Counted from the stretch's first letter, positions 31,786 to 41,309 are shown. The stretch is DNA of 64,000 nt from an uncultured Acidimicrobiales bacterium (GCA_958295925.1 CATQHL010000001.1:464676-528675); one strand, 5' to 3'. Numbers and translations are program-made. Notes: generated by a model not told the origin, from the letters alone.

Positions 31786-33249
31786 TCAGACCTGCGCTCG
31801 TTTCCTCAGCAATTCGGCGACTGCTCGACCGTCGGCCTGACCCTTGGTCAAGCGCATTATCTTGCCGGTGAAGAAGCCCTGCAGCTTCTTTCGCTCTCTT
31901 GAGTCACCCTCGCGGTAGCGCTCCCACTCCACAGGGTTTTCGGCTACGAGCTCGTCAAGAACGCTGGAGAGGCGGGAAGACGAGACAGCCTGGTAATCGG
32001 CATCGGCCAAAACCGACTTGAGATCTGCGCCGGTGGCCGCCATCTCGGCGAGCGTGGCCTTGACCTGGTTGGACGTGAGTTCACCCTTGGACTCCATTGC
32101 AATCAACTCGGCGAACGCCCCGGCGGTCAGGCGGCCCGTCCCTTCGGAGAGATTGTGCTCAAGGTGCTTCAACACAGCAGCGGGATCGGCCCCGGCAGCA
32201 ACTGCCTCTATCGCCAAAGTGTCCTGGTTTCGCTCCACGAACAGGGCGACAGAGGAAGCGTCCCGGCCTACGGCGGCTGCCAGCCTTGCTCGACGGAATC
32301 GAGGAAGTTCGGGCAAAGCCGAGCGGATGCTTTCCACCCACTCACTGCTGGGGCGGAGAGGCACAAGGTCGGGCTCGGGGAAGTAGCGGTAGTCAGTGGC
32401 TTCCTCTTTCCCCCTCAGAGTGAGAGTTCGCCCCTCGGACTCGTTCCAGTGTCTCGTCTCCTGGCTGACCGACTCTCCGGCGCTCAGAAGAGCGACCTGA
32501 CGCTTCGCCTCGTACTCGATTCCCCTTCCAATAGAGCGCAGGGAGTTCATGTTCTTGATCTCGCAGCGCGTGCCTAGCCGCTCGCCCCTGCGCCTCACGG
32601 AAACGTTGGCGTCGACGCGAAGCGATCCCTCCTCCATCTTCCCGTCGGAGGCGCCGACCGCAAGCAGCACCGCTCGAAGTTCGCTCACGTATTCCCGCGC
32701 CTCCGCTGCTGAGCGAAGGTCGGGTTGGCTCACGATCTCCAGAAGCGGAACCCCGGCCCTGTTGTAGTCCACCAGGGAGTACTCCGCGCCGTCTATGCGT
32801 CCGGTTCCTCCAACGTGAGTGGATTTGCCCGTGTCTTCCTCGATGTGCGCCCTCACGATTCCGACTTTCTTGCCAGACGGAAGTTCCAGGAAGCCCCCTA
32901 CTCCGATTGGCTTGTCGTACTGGCTGATCTGATAGTCCTTGGGCATGTCGGGATAGAAGTAGTTCTTGCGCGCAAACTCCGACGGTCGCACCTCGCTGTT
33001 CAGGGCAAGACAAACCCTTATGGCCAGCTCAACTGCTTGGACGTTCAGCACAGGCAGAGTTCCGGGGAGCCCCAGGCATACCGGGTCAATGTTGGTGTTC
33101 GGATCGCCCTCGAAAGAGTTGGGGCTGGCGCTGAAGAGCTTCGTTCGGGTGGCCAGTTCGGCGTGGACTTCGAGGCCGACGACGATCTCCCATTCATGCC
33201 CGCCGGCTTGCGCCTGAATGCTCCCACCACCTCGCGCCTGTGTGCTCAT
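31786..33249 (-). CDS. gatB: Aspartyl/glutamyl-tRNA amidotransferase subunit B
   Basis: 487 residues, full length. It carries EIVVGLEVHAEL, DYNRAGVPLLEIVSQPD (GatB signature) and GSLRVDANVSVR, with the YqeY-like tRNA-binding tail in the last 150 residues (ELTSNQVKATLAEM). GatB activates the misacylated Glu-tRNA(Gln) or Asp-tRNA(Asn) by phosphorylation and receives ammonia from GatA. The gatA stop and gatB start overlap in ATGA (33246-33249), so the two are translationally coupled. Confidence 0.97.
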   Translation of the reverse strand: MSTQARGGGSIQAQAGGHEWEIVVGLEVHAELATRTKLFSASPNSFEGDPNTNIDPVCLGLPGTLPVLNVQAVELAIRVCLALNSEVRPSEFARKNYFYPDMPKDYQISQYDKPIGVGGFLELPSGKKVGIVRAHIEEDTGKSTHVGGTGRIDGAEYSLVDYNRAGVPLLEIVSQPDLRSAAEAREYVSELRAVLLAVGASDGKMEEGSLRVDANVSVRRRGERLGTRCEIKNMNSLRSIGRGIEYEAKRQVALLSAGESVSQETRHWNESEGRTLTLRGKEEATDYRYFPEPDLVPLRPSSEWVESIRSALPELPRFRRARLAAAVGRDASSVALFVERNQDTLAIEAVAAGADPAAVLKHLEHNLSEGTGRLTAGAFAELIAMESKGELTSNQVKATLAEMAATGADLKSVLADADYQAVSSSRLSSVLDELVAENPVEWERYREGDSRERKKLQGFFTGKIMRLTKGQADGRAVAELLRKRAQV

Positions 33250-34664
33250 GCGCGCTCAAGGGCGGCAGCCGCCGCGAACATGTCGGCTTCGCGCAAGGGA
33301 GGGGCGAGAATCTGAACCCCCACCGGCAGCCCGCCAGCACCGGTACCGAACGGAACCGAGATAGCAGGATGCCCCGCCAAACTAGACGGAATCGTGCATA
33401 CGTCGGAGTAGTACATCGACATCGGGTCGTCGATGCGCTCTCCGAAGGCGAAGGCCACCGACGGGGAGGTGGGTGCCAACAGGACGTCGCAGCTGCGGTA
33501 AGCGGCTTCGAAGTCTCGAATCACAAGGGTCCTCACCTTCTGCGCCTTCTTGTAGTAGGCGTCGTAGTACCCGACAGACAGGGCAAAGGTGCCAAGCATG
33601 ATGCGGCGCTTCACCTCGTCGCCAAAGCCTGCCGTGCGGGTGGCTACGTTCATCTTCTCGGTGTTCTCGCCTTTTACACGAAGGCCGTAGCGCACCCCGT
33701 CGTAGCGAGCCAGGTTGCTAGACGCCTCGGCGGGAGCGATGAGGTAATAGGCGGATAGGCCGTATGAAATAGATGGGACGCTTACCTCCTGCACCTCCGC
33801 CCCGGATTCTTCAAGGGCTCGTGCCGCTGCCTCCACCCGCTCTGTCACGTCGTGATCGATCCCTTCTCCAAGGAGATCGGTTATGAGCCCGACACGCATT
33901 CCCCCAACATCCCGCTCAACAGCCGCGAGCAGGCTCTCGCATGGATCGGGAATCGAGGTGGAGTCCATAGGGTCGTGGGAGGCGATTACCTCAAGAGCGA
34001 GAGCGGCGTCGGCCACGTCAGCCGCTATCGGGCCTATCTGATCCAGCGAGGAGGCGAACGCCACCAACCCGTAGCGGGAGACCCGCCCGTAGGTGGGCTT
34101 GGCGCCCACTACTCCGCAGAGGGCCGCTGGCTGACGGATTGAACCGCCGGTGTCGCTGCCCAGCGCCAGGGGCGTCATTCCTGCAGCCACTGCTGCGGCG
34201 CTTCCACCTGAGGAGCCGCCTGGCACCCTGGAAAGGTCGCAGGGGTTGCGCGTGGGGCCAGTGGCTGACGCTTCGGTGGATGAACCCATGGCGAACTCGT
34301 CCATGTTGGTTTTTCCGATAATCACAGCACCCGCAGCCTGCAGACGTGTCACCACCGTGGCGTCGTACGGCGGCAGCCACCCCTCAAGTATCCGCGAGGA
34401 ACAGGTGGTCGGCACGCCGCTGGCGCAAATGTTGTCTTTAAGGGCGACAGGAATGCCAGCGAGCGGGCCTGGATCTTCCCCCAAAGCCACTTGCCGGTCA
34501 ATCTCGGCGGCTCGGCGGCGGCTGCGCTCACCCAACACTGCGTTGAAGGCCGAGATGCGACCGTCTTTTGCCTTTATTTGCGCCAGCGACTCCTCGACTA
34601 CCTCTACGGCCGACATCTCGCCTGAGCGAACGTGCCGAGCCAGCGTCAGCGCGCCCTGCCTCAT
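33246..34664 (-). CDS. gatA: Glutamyl-tRNA(Gln) amidotransferase subunit A
   Basis: 472 residues. The amidase-signature triad is intact: the lysine in ALKDNICASG (about residue 75), the cis-serine in the GGSSGGSAAAVAAG segment (about 150), and the nucleophile serine in GSDTGGSIRQPA (about 175). GatA releases ammonia from glutamine or asparagine for GatB. It lies 10 bp after gatC and overlaps gatB by 4 bp; the order C-A-B is the common bacterial one. Confidence 0.97.
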   Translation of the reverse strand: MRQGALTLARHVRSGEMSAVEVVEESLAQIKAKDGRISAFNAVLGERSRRRAAEIDRQVALGEDPGPLAGIPVALKDNICASGVPTTCSSRILEGWLPPYDATVVTRLQAAGAVIIGKTNMDEFAMGSSTEASATGPTRNPCDLSRVPGGSSGGSAAAVAAGMTPLALGSDTGGSIRQPAALCGVVGAKPTYGRVSRYGLVAFASSLDQIGPIAADVADAALALEVIASHDPMDSTSIPDPCESLLAAVERDVGGMRVGLITDLLGEGIDHDVTERVEAAARALEESGAEVQEVSVPSISYGLSAYYLIAPAEASSNLARYDGVRYGLRVKGENTEKMNVATRTAGFGDEVKRRIMLGTFALSVGYYDAYYKKAQKVRTLVIRDFEAAYRSCDVLLAPTSPSVAFAFGERIDDPMSMYYSDVCTIPSSLAGHPAISVPFGTGAGGLPVGVQILAPPLREADMFAAAAALERA

Positions 34665-34674
34665 CGCGCCGCGC

Positions 34675-35010
34675 TCACTGTCGCATGGCTGCGGCGCCAG
34701 ACTGCTGACTGCGAATCAAAATGGGAGGCACACGAAACTGCCCGTCCTCCACTTCAGGCCCCTGAGACAGGGCTTCTTCAGAAGACAAGGTCGGGCCGGG
34801 ATCGTCGGAACGAAAAACGTTCGACAACGGATAGGGGTGGGAGGTGGGCTCTACTTCTTCGGTATTCAGCGACTCAATGTCTGAAGCGTGGTCTAGAACG
34901 TCGGCCAGCTGGGTCGTGAAACGCAGAATCTCCTCATCGCTGAGGTGAAGGCGGGCGAGTTTGGCGACATGAGCCACGTCTTCGATTGAGATTCGATGCT
35001 CGGAACTCAC
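34675..35010 (-). CDS. gatC: Aspartyl/glutamyl-tRNA amidotransferase subunit C
   Basis: 111 residues. GatC wraps around GatA and stabilises the amidotransferase. The start ISIEDVAHVAKLARLHLSDEE and the RSDDPGPTLSSEEAL segment are typical. First gene of gatCAB, 9 bp downstream of the pseudokinase gene on the same strand, so probably cotranscribed with it. Confidence 0.95.
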   Translation of the reverse strand: MSSEHRISIEDVAHVAKLARLHLSDEEILRFTTQLADVLDHASDIESLNTEEVEPTSHPYPLSNVFRSDDPGPTLSSEEALSQGPEVEDGQFRVPPILIRSQQSGAAAMRQ

Positions 35011-35019
35011 GACCGCACG

Positions 35020-36999
35020 CTATCCGGGGGCTGAGATCACCAAGTCCACTTCTGAACCCCTTGGAAGTTCAGGGGATTGCTCGTCGATAGCCACCACGAT
35101 GTCCGGCTCCAGACCAGACTCCGGCCGTGACTCCACCTCCCCTAGCTGCAAGCCGATCTCCGACAACCTCAGCCTGGCTTCGGGAAGAGGGATGCCCAGC
35201 AAGTCGAGAGGCACCACTACCAGAGGACCGCCAAGGGACACTTGCACCTTCACCACTTGCCCCTCGTCGAGCAGGCTCGCGGCGTCCGGCATCTGACCGA
35301 CGACTTCGGAGTAGGTGCTTCCCTCCGTCCGGACATCCAGCCGACGTGGCAGCCAGCCGAAGCTTCGCAACGTGGCGTCGGCCTCGTCCCAGCTCATCCC
35401 GACAACTGCCGGAACCTCGTGGCTCGGGGTTTCATCGGTTCGGCCCACCCCCAACAGCAGAAGGCCGGCGCAGACCACGACCGCCAGGGAAGCCGCTACG
35501 GCAGTGATCACAGAAGTGCGTCGCCCTGTCTCTGAGCCTTCATCCTCACCCTCGGGGAGTTCCTCCTCCGACGGCTGGCGGGGTTCCTCAATCGCAACGA
35601 GGATGCTGTCGAAACGCTCGGGCGGCGTCATCATTTCAGCCGTGGAACGCAGCGCCAGGATGAACTCCCCGACACTGGGCCGGGCTGCGGGGTCGGACTG
35701 CACCGCCTGCATGAAAATAGGGGCCAGGGGGCCGAGAAGGCGAACCGGATCGTCGTAATCCGGGGTAAGGAGGCTGCCTTCCGAACGCCGAAGCAGGTGC
35801 GGCGGGACATACGAACCGACAGCGGCCTCAGCCAGGAGCAGGGCCAGGGAGTAGATGTCTGCCGAAGCCTGATCGAGGGGGCCCAGCCCGGAGCCTTGGG
35901 TGAGAAGTTCAGGAGCTGCGTAGCGGTCCACGGCATGCGGGTTGCCCCAGTTCTGAAGGAGCAGGTCGGCGGTGCCAACTCCCAGCAGCCTGAGCCTGAC
36001 GAAGGCGTCCACCGTCAACGTCTCGGGGCGCAGGTCTCCATGGGGGAAGCGCAGACCTTCAAGGGTTTCAGCAACCTGCAGCCCGATGAGCAGCACCTGG
36101 GATGGGCTGAGGCGAATCTCGGCGTCGATGATTCGGCGAAGGCTCACCCCCTCGCTGGGATAGACCAGGAATGGGGGATGCTCCAGGCTCCAGTCCCTAA
36201 TCGCCTGCACGTGGTCATGGCTCAACTCCCCCAGGGCATCAAGGAGACTGATCGTCGAATCAACTGTCGATTCAACCGGCCCTTCGGCTGCGGCGGCTGT
36301 TTTCCCGCCTACCGGTTCTTCTGCGAGGAGCATTCCCTCGGGCTTTAGAAGAACCAGAAACACCGCCTCACCCTCTTCGGAATCCCAGCCCTCGTATATC
36401 CTCCCCAGTCGGCACTCGCCCAACGGCTTTACGGCTTGGTAGTGGCCGAACATCATCGGGTCGAGGGCTTCCCCCGGCTCCTCTTTTTCTCCCGATTCCT
36501 GGGCCGCATCCGCTGCTAATTCCTTGCCCTCACTCGCTGGCGGCGGGAAACCGTTGTCAAGCTCCACCTCAGCGGTTTCGCCCCAGCCGTCTTCCTGTCG
36601 CCTGGTTTCGGCTGCTGGGGCCTCGAGGTCGTGGGCGTCTGTGTCGTCGACCTTCGTTTCCTCTGCCGAGTCCGGCACAACTTCGGGTTCGCCGGGGCCT
36701 GAAGTGTTGCGAATCTCCCTCGCAACCTCGTCCTCCGGGCTGGACCACCTCACAGCCATGGTCTTTGGCACCCCACGTTGTCGTCGGGGATTGATGCGAA
36801 ATCGGCTGCTCTCACCGACCACGAACTTGCGGAATTTAGATGCGCCGGTGAGTCTGCCGGCTACGCCCCTGCCAAACCTGGGGTTGTCCTGGACACCTCT
36901 GGTGTCGTGCCCGCCGCGTTTTCCCCTGCGACGCCCGGGACGCCGCCTTCGTCCGTGATGCCCCCTCTCTGTCGAGGTGTCGCCGGAATCTGATGCCAT
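35020..36999 (-). CDS. Membrane protein with kinase-like (probable pseudokinase) and two PASTA domains
   Basis: 659 residues. Order: very basic N-terminus (1-85), acidic low-complexity stretch (95-180), a protein-kinase-like domain (about 185-460), one membrane segment (about 507-530, TAVAASLAVVVCAGLLLLGVG), and two extracellular PASTA-like repeats (about 540-600 and 605-659). The kinase catalytic signature HRDLKPEN is replaced by HGDLRPETL and the DFG magnesium motif by LGVGTAD, so phosphotransfer is doubtful. The APE-like segment (YAAPELLTQ) remains. It resembles the MviN/PknB group of envelope sensors. The nine-base gap to gatC puts it at the head of the gatCAB operon. ATG 36999. Confidence 0.8.
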   Translation of the reverse strand: MASDSGDTSTERGHHGRRRRPGRRRGKRGGHDTRGVQDNPRFGRGVAGRLTGASKFRKFVVGESSRFRINPRRQRGVPKTMAVRWSSPEDEVAREIRNTSGPGEPEVVPDSAEETKVDDTDAHDLEAPAAETRRQEDGWGETAEVELDNGFPPPASEGKELAADAAQESGEKEEPGEALDPMMFGHYQAVKPLGECRLGRIYEGWDSEEGEAVFLVLLKPEGMLLAEEPVGGKTAAAAEGPVESTVDSTISLLDALGELSHDHVQAIRDWSLEHPPFLVYPSEGVSLRRIIDAEIRLSPSQVLLIGLQVAETLEGLRFPHGDLRPETLTVDAFVRLRLLGVGTADLLLQNWGNPHAVDRYAAPELLTQGSGLGPLDQASADIYSLALLLAEAAVGSYVPPHLLRRSEGSLLTPDYDDPVRLLGPLAPIFMQAVQSDPAARPSVGEFILALRSTAEMMTPPERFDSILVAIEEPRQPSEEELPEGEDEGSETGRRTSVITAVAASLAVVVCAGLLLLGVGRTDETPSHEVPAVVGMSWDEADATLRSFGWLPRRLDVRTEGSTYSEVVGQMPDAASLLDEGQVVKVQVSLGGPLVVVPLDLLGIPLPEARLRLSEIGLQLGEVESRPESGLEPDIVVAIDEQSPELPRGSEVDLVISAPG

Positions 37000-37233
37000 A
37001 TGGCCTCAGATTACCTCAAAGGAGGATTCCCCGGCCCCAACCTGCCAGTCCCCGCCGGCGCCAACGATTAGACGACAAGAGAGGACGTTGAAGGGTGGGA
37101 AAGCGGCTCATGCCCTCAAGTCGCCATCAGACGGAAAATCTCTTGCCTCTGTTCGACAAAGAGTGCGAAGGCTGCTCATGTCCTTACCAAGGATCCCCCT
37201 TTCGCATCTGGTCGGCTCGCTAGCCTGATTGGG
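37000..37233. other. Divergent promoter region
   Basis: Separates the pseudokinase-gatCAB operon (minus) from the small membrane gene at 37234 (plus). No convincing -35/-10 pair or repeat found. Confidence 0.35.
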
Positions 37234-37656
37234 GTGCCTCTCACCCCCCGCAAACAGGTGGTCATAGCTGCGTTGGCCGTAGCCGCCGGGATTGCATCCA
37301 TCACGACAGGGGTGATGCTCCGGGGGTCGACCGGCCCCCCGCCGATCGACCCCCGGATAGAGAGGCTCATTCCAGCTGCCCAAAGCGAGGTGCTCACACA
37401 AGAGACCCTGGGCATAGACCTGATCGACACCCCAAGGTTCAAAGTTGAGCTTTACCTGAACGGTATCCGCATACCCAATGAAGAAATGATTGAGGTCGCC
37501 TCCACCAATCGGGTTGTATACAGATCCGGTGCAGGGCAGACCATTGAGTCGCTCAGGGCCGACAGGAACTGCCTGAGAGCCGTCTTCCACCCCTTGGCGC
37601 AAGACCCAGACTCTGCTGATCGAGGCGAGCACGTCTGGTGCTTCAACGCCAGCTAG
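37234..37656 (+). CDS. Small membrane-anchored protein of unknown function
   Basis: 140 residues from GTG 37234. One N-terminal membrane segment (about residues 8-29, VVIAALAVAAGIASITTGVML), then a short extracytoplasmic domain containing RIERLIPAAQSEVLTQ and a C-terminal pair of cysteines (NCLRA, WCFNAS). This topology and size suggest an envelope protein. I do not recognise the family. It is divergent from the PASTA gene. Confidence 0.65.
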   Translation: MPLTPRKQVVIAALAVAAGIASITTGVMLRGSTGPPPIDPRIERLIPAAQSEVLTQETLGIDLIDTPRFKVELYLNGIRIPNEEMIEVASTNRVVYRSGAGQTIESLRADRNCLRAVFHPLAQDPDSADRGEHVWCFNAS

Positions 37657-37820
37657 CCCCTGTTGTTCTGGCCGCCAACCACACGACGATCGGCGACTTC
37701 TGGATTGAGGGCAATCGCCAGGGCTGGAAGACCGAGTTGCACGGCCCGCCAAACCACACGACAACCGGCGCCCCCTCATATCCATCATTTCTTCGCCTTG
37801 CGCTGCTCATGTCTCACTGT
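37657..37820. other. Short intergenic region with echo
   Basis: 'ccgccaaccacacgacgatc' at 37667 recurs as 'ccgccaaaccacacgacaac' at 37746. No gene. Base composition falls sharply to AT-rich beyond 37800. Confidence 0.5.
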
Positions 37821-38033
37821 TTACGACACAAGTATCAGGACAATCAGCAACAAAATCAGCCCATAGAGCGGGATTGCCCACAGTACGCCGACAAATAAAG
37901 ACTTCGCCGCCAGTTTTTCTCTGTCATTTGACGCGAATATCCGGGTGAATAACGCCGCAAAGAAACATATGACGGGAAAAAGCATCCCCAGAACTATTAA
38001 ACTTTTTTTCATTTTTGGCTCTTCATAATTCAT
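37821..38033 (-). CDS. Small two-TM membrane protein
   Basis: 70 residues from ATG 38033, with GAGGAG seven bases upstream. Two hydrophobic segments, LIVLGMLFPVICFFAALF (about 12-30) and LFVGVLWAIPLYGLILLLIV (about 45-67), are separated by a charged loop. The codon use is AT-rich compared with everything around it, as in the prepilin-like gene just upstream (14 bp gap). The two look like one imported unit. Function unknown. Confidence 0.6.
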   Translation of the reverse strand: MNYEEPKMKKSLIVLGMLFPVICFFAALFTRIFASNDREKLAAKSLFVGVLWAIPLYGLILLLIVLILVS

Positions 38034-38047
38034 GATTGTCTCCTCAC

Positions 38048-38473
38048 TTATTGTATCTCCAGTTTACATTTAATATTCGTAAGACTTATGTTTGCAGGGT
38101 CCCTTATAGGTGTTAAACTATATACCCATCCACTAAAGTTAGTATGAACTTCTCTCCATTTTTTTCTAATATTATTGCGGTTATCAAAGAGCGTTGGAAT
38201 GACTGTTTTTGAGCAATACGGAATAATGTAATAATAGCCTCCAAATGAATTACCAATTAATGACATGACTGTTGGTATTATTTCTTTATCAAATAAGTCG
38301 TCAACTTCATTTTGGAATACTGCTGCTATTTCTTCGTTTGATGATCGATCTGCATCTTCTCCTGCGTCATCAACAGAACCTCGTACGACAATTATTCCGA
38401 GGGTTGCTAGTCCTCCGACTGCCGCGACGAGTAGTATCCATTCTAGTGTTGATAGTCCTAATTACCTCTTCAC
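38048..38473 (-). pseudogene. Prepilin-like gene interrupted by an in-frame TAA at codon 4
   Basis: The minus frame from GTG 38473 reads V-K-R-stop-LGLSTLEWILLVAAVGG and continues without another stop to 38048. The GLSTLEW followed by about 20 hydrophobic residues is a type IV prepilin-type N-terminus: a short basic leader, Gly before the cleavage site, Glu at position +5 of the mature chain. The rest (about 115 residues) is hydrophilic, with two cysteines near the end. The stop falls where a Gln or Arg leader residue would be (TAA for CAA is one change), and no other start lies before the hydrophobic segment. An internal ATG at 38266 would drop the pilin helix. Either a recent pseudogene or a base error. 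Confidence 0.55.
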
Positions 38474-38786
38474 GATAATTCCTAATTTTTTCCACTTTAC
38501 GAATATTGGAGACTCCAGACGGAACAAGTGATTGCCACAATTGTCCTGCAATCCATTTCTGCAATCCATTTCTGCAATCCATTTCTGCAATCCATTTCTG
38601 CAATTCACATGTCCAATTCGTGCTATTTGCCAATTTGCCAGAAACTCTTGGCGGCCAGTTGAGTGTGTTGAGTGAGAGTGAACCCCCTTGGGTGGGAATG
38701 AGTGAGAGACCAGAAACTCTTGGCGGCCATCTGAGTGTTTTGAGTGATTTAGACGAAGAGAACGATTTGTCTTTTGGCCAAAACTC
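38474..38786. repeat. Repeat-rich spacer with echoes of the next gene's 3' end
   Basis: A 13-bp unit 'tgcaatccatttc' is repeated five times at about 38545-38605. 'aaactcttggcggcca', followed by (g/t)(t/c)tgagtg, occurs at 38642 and 38713. It matches the 3' end of the minus gene that stops at 38787 ('aaactcttaggccgccaggg'). Confidence 0.8.
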
Positions 38787-39137
38787 TTAGGCCGCCAGGG
38801 ACACAGTTAGGGGCACTTTGGCCAACGGCGAATCTCCCAACCCTCTTGAGTCACCCAACTGCTGCCAAAGAGCGTTGCGAACCCGGTCGGCGGCGATGGC
38901 CGAAAGATCATTGGCGCAAACAACGCCCTCGATCATGTCTGCCAGGACTGCATCCAAGGTTCGCCCGCGCACGACCACGGAAATCAGCACCACATTTCCG
39001 TCGCGGCGGATAGTGCGATTGAACCCCACCACCCTCGGCGGGGTGCGAAACGACGGGGCTACCAGCCCCAGTTCTCTTGCGGCTGTCGCAAGGATTCTTC
39101 CTGCTTGGGCAAAGCTTGCCAGCTGAGTTGTATTCAT
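38787..39137 (-). CDS. Conserved-looking hypothetical protein
   Basis: 116 residues from ATG 39137. The open frame extends about 600 bases upstream, but through a 73-bp GC-rich tandem repeat, so the first plausible start is used. The sequence alternates strands and helices: AGRILATAARELGL, FNRTIRRDGNVVLISVVVRGR, DMIEGVVCANDLSAIAADRVRNALW. It reads like a compact soluble protein. No catalytic motif or family recognised. Its last codons are echoed twice downstream. Confidence 0.6.
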   Translation of the reverse strand: MNTTQLASFAQAGRILATAARELGLVAPSFRTPPRVVGFNRTIRRDGNVVLISVVVRGRTLDAVLADMIEGVVCANDLSAIAADRVRNALWQQLGDSRGLGDSPLAKVPLTVSLAA

Positions 39138-40311
39138 ACTTGCAAGTTGGCATGGGGGTATGACAAGAAAGCCCAGCAACTCTCCGGGCTCTCGGAGCCG
39201 AGGGCATGCGCGCCGCCCCGCGCCCCCGGCCTGGGGCGGCGTCGGCCAGCAACTCTCCGGGCACTCAGAGCCGAGGGCATGCGCGCCGCCCCGCGCCCCC
39301 GGCCTGGGGCGGCGTCGGCCAGCAACTCTCCGGGCTCTCGGAGTCGAGGGCATGCGTAGTGGAAAATCAATCAAGGGGGCACTCAACCTCCCAGCCTCCC
39401 GGACGCTCCTGAAATTCCTGAGGCGCTTATCGCTGGCGGTGTGCGGACAGGACAAGCCGTTGTATAGCTGCGCCCACTGAGGACGCTCATCCTTGCTCGC
39501 CGGCGCAATTCCGCAAGTCGGGATTGACGTTGCATAGCTGCACATTCCTTTCGACATCGGTCGTCGGCCGCAGGAGCGAGAGGACAGGCTGCGGGAGGCG
39601 AAGGAGCATCGAGCCAGGAGCGGAATGCTCACGGGTACCCGCACCGTTGAGACGAGGAAGAAATCCAGGCGCGACGATCGCGCCGCCTGCCGCCGCCCGC
39701 TGACCCTGCGCGAGGTCCTGGAGTCGCTGACCAAATGTCACACCCCTCTCGGATGATGTTTGTATGATCAAGCAACTTCATCTTTTTTGCTCCGCCTCCT
39801 ACGAAGCATCCGCTAGGCGTTCTTCAGCAGGCGGGCCTGGTTTGGATCACCTCGACAACGCCACCAGAGACCTTGGGCTGCGGCGAATCCGAGAGGTTCA
39901 GGACGTCCTGAGATCCATGTCGGATAATCCCGAGATAAATCTCAGGCGAGTTCGGGTTGGTGGCAACGCTCTCTCCGAGAGGAGGCTGGTGGCCTGAGGC
40001 TCTCCAGCGGATCGGCGGCTGCGCTTGAGGAACTCATCTGAGCACCAACAGCGGATCGGCGGCTGAGCTTGAGGAACTCATCTGAGCACCAACGGCGGGT
40101 TGGCGGGAATTCGGCAAGGCGGAAGCAGAGAAGCAGGTGAGATCAGCGACAGCGTTTGGGGGCGATGCACGTGAACAACAATCTAAATGCGAGAGACGTT
40201 CGGAGACTGCCTTCGGTGCTCTGCGGCTCCTTGACGGGGTTGAAGAGTTTCACGATCCTGGCCTTCACGATCTTCGGGCAGCGAGCGGGCAGTGCCGCGA
40301 TACGCACCTTG
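39138..40311. repeat. Gene-poor region with two tandem arrays
   Basis: A 73-bp GC-rich unit beginning 'cagcaactctccggg' is present at 39174, 39247 and (partial) 39320. A 44-bp unit beginning 'cagcggatcggcggctg' is present twice at 40005-40092. Between them (39400-39990) short frames exist on both strands, including one at 39764-39997 with ATG but no clear ribosome site; none is convincing. Bases 40240-40308 are an in-frame echo of the signal peptide of the next gene. Confidence 0.65.
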
Positions 40312-41076
40312 TTGAAGTGTTTCACAATCCTGACATCCACGATCCTGGCCTTGACGATCCTGACCAGCTGCGGCTTCCTGGGTGAAAACGTCACATACAG
40401 CACCGGGGCCGCAGTCACGACACACTCCAATCCCGGCGTAAAGCGGCCTTCGCCCAATCCCGCCAATGCTGGAGGGGCAGGCGACAGCAGGCGGGGAGAA
40501 GCGGGAGAGGTCCACGACTCTCCGCCGACGGTCTCTATCGACGGGCCCACGGGGGAATCCGACTCTAGGAAGTATCCGGTCGACCAGTTCCGGGTTCCGG
40601 AAAAATATGTCGAAGCGACGGTTCTCAGAGTTGTCGACGGCGACACGATTGTCGTCAAATTCGCGCACGGTCGTGAGGAAAACGTCAGATTCATAGGGAT
40701 AGACACACCGGAAAAGCCAGGAAGTCTTCGTCCAGCAGAGTGTTTCGGAACCGAAAGCACCGAATTCATGAAGTCTCTGCTGCCGGAGGGAAGCAAGGTT
40801 CTACTCACGGGCGGCGCAGAAACCTATGACATCTTCGAGCGGCTTCTCGCCTACGTCTATGGCAGCAACGGCTTGTTCTTGAACATGCTGATGGCGCGCG
40901 AAGGATTCGCCGACACCCTGTCGATTCCCCCCAATACCGAGTACAGGGAAGTCTTCAAGATTGCTGTCGCGCTAGCCCGGAAGGAAGGGCTGGGAATCTG
41001 GGGTGCTTGCGGCGGGGCAGACACCCCCCTTGCCGAATTCAGTGCGGACGGCGGCGGTGTTGGCCAAGCCCAATAA
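40312..41076 (+). CDS. Thermonuclease (SNase)-like secreted lipoprotein
   Basis: About 254 residues from TTG 40312. The lipoprotein signal MKCFTILTSTILALTILTSC ends in the lipobox cysteine. A low-complexity linker follows, then the nuclease domain with VLRVVDGDTIVVKF, RFIGIDTPE and FERLLAYVY, which hold the metal and arginine ligands of staphylococcal-type nucleases. It probably degrades extracellular nucleic acid at the cell surface. The frame is open back to 40156; the segment GLKSFTILAFTIFG there is a degenerate copy of the signal peptide, so the true start could be TTG 40240 or 40156. Confidence 0.85.
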   Translation: MKCFTILTSTILALTILTSCGFLGENVTYSTGAAVTTHSNPGVKRPSPNPANAGGAGDSRRGEAGEVHDSPPTVSIDGPTGESDSRKYPVDQFRVPEKYVEATVLRVVDGDTIVVKFAHGREENVRFIGIDTPEKPGSLRPAECFGTESTEFMKSLLPEGSKVLLTGGAETYDIFERLLAYVYGSNGLFLNMLMAREGFADTLSIPPNTEYREVFKIAVALARKEGLGIWGACGGADTPLAEFSADGGGVGQAQ

Positions 41077-41309
41077 GCCGCAGACCAAGCCCAAGCCGCA
41101 AACCAAGACACCCGACCCGCCGAGAGGGGGAGAAATGCCTCAACAAATCGCTAGCCTCATTGCCCTGTCAATAGAGCAGAAAATCGTGTAACGGCATCAT
41201 GAAAATCGCGTAAACGGCATCATGAAGCACGCGAAGCAGCGAGTCCGTGCACCGCTCGGATCGCCCACTAAATGTCTTCGCAGTCCGAGTCCGCAAGGGA
41301 GGCTGGATC
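41077..41309. other. Intergenic region
   Basis: Holds 'gcatcatgaaaatcgcgtaa'-like words repeated three times (about 41185-41235). The ribosome site AAGGGAGG at 41295-41302 belongs to the aldolase gene. No other feature seen. Confidence 0.45.

Noticed and set aside
38266-38531. Plus-strand frame opposite the prepilin-like gene
   Set aside because: The minus-strand frame shows a pilin-type N-terminus; the plus frame is Ser/Thr-rich shadow sequence without a ribosome site.
39764-39997. 77-residue frame starting ATGATCAAG
   Set aside because: Not enough evidence: no clear ribosome site, no family resemblance, in a repeat-rich gene-poor region.
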